Positions 41,646 through 41,742 of a stretch of 41,742 nt of DNA are shown here, piece by piece. Source of the stretch: Labilithrix sp. GTDB lineage: Bacteria; Myxococcota_A; Polyangia; Polyangiales; Polyangiaceae. Below the pieces are notes generated by a model. That model was not told where the DNA came from. It was given only the letters and a program-made list of their open reading frames with translations, and made no database searches. The stretch is taken from NCBI GenBank assembly GCA_019637105.1, contig JAHBWF010000063.1, forward strand, positions 1 through 41,742, read 5' to 3'. Both the position numbers and the translations under genes were made by a program. Position 1 is the first letter of the stretch; each line of letters opens with the position of its first letter.

Positions 41646-41742
41646 TCAGAGCGGGTGCGATCCTTCGCACGGGCCGAACGGGCCCGAGGTCGCGTCGCCG
41701 CCGCGGTACCAGGCGCCGTCCATGCACTGGAACCAGACGCGG
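41646..41742 (-). CDS. C-terminal end of an unidentified protein (partial)
   Basis: The minus frame from the right edge reads RVWFQCMDGAWYRGGDATSG, then GPFGPCEGSHPL and a TGA stop (41648-41646). These 31 residues have Trp/Tyr and two cysteines in the style of the Cys-containing secreted proteins of this genome. Too little is present to name a family. Support comes from the hairpin just downstream and from sensible codon use. Confidence 0.55.
   Translation of the reverse strand, partial: RVWFQCMDGAWYRGGDATSGPFGPCEGSHPL

Overview
The window is high-GC DNA, densely coded and with strong G/C preference at third codon positions. The proteins point to a myxobacterium, most likely of the Polyangia/Sorangiineae type. 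The reasons are many lipoproteins with Asp/Ala/Gly/Pro-rich linkers, an FHA protein, a very Cys-rich surface protein built on CGxCGxxC motifs, beta-propeller and RCC1 lipoproteins, and an IgGFc-binding-like protein. The taxonomic call is inference from protein style, with no database search. I saw no phage, insertion sequence, CRISPR array, tRNA or rRNA.

Layout. 1-5670: recA (partial, minus) with a clear sigma70-like promoter and a LexA-type operator candidate, a TlpA-like thioredoxin lipoprotein, an FHA protein, two unrecognised Cys-containing lipoproteins and a small metallophosphoesterase. 5901-11521: a conserved hypothetical, a HAD hydrolase plus lipoprotein pair, dnaJ, and a lipoprotein esterase of the enterochelin-esterase type. 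11685-16110: a carbohydrate-type ABC importer (ATPase, a binding-protein/permease fusion, second permease). 16242-19329: an SH3/M15-like lipoprotein, a lipoprotein made of two copies of one domain, a stretch of gene debris (about 18110-18720) and an FMN reductase. 19566-25277: a tripartite RND efflux operon (adaptor, pump, TolC-like channel). 25567-28553: cytochrome P450, glutathione peroxidase and a bestrophin-like channel. 28712-30598: a small Arg-rich protein and a M15B D,D-carboxypeptidase lipoprotein.

30701-39708 is the most interesting block. An outer-membrane-type protein is followed by an ECF sigma factor and six further genes. All six junctions from the sigma factor on are 4-base stop/start overlaps (ATGA or GTGA). 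The order is sigma factor, one-pass membrane protein (candidate anti-sigma), Cys-rich surface lipoprotein, two paralogous propeller lipoproteins, RCC1-repeat lipoprotein, IgGFc-binding-like protein. This looks like one translationally coupled unit that makes and controls a set of cell-surface proteins. The window closes with a TerB-like/PPP-phosphatase fusion (minus) and the C-terminal tail of a minus-strand gene.

A recurring regulatory theme is a TANNNT-type -10 hexamer only 6-13 bases upstream of the start codon of several genes that lack a good Shine-Dalgarno sequence. This suggests leaderless or near-leaderless transcripts. Other genes, such as recA, the 4381 lipoprotein, the TolC homologue and the M15B peptidase, have ordinary Shine-Dalgarno sites.
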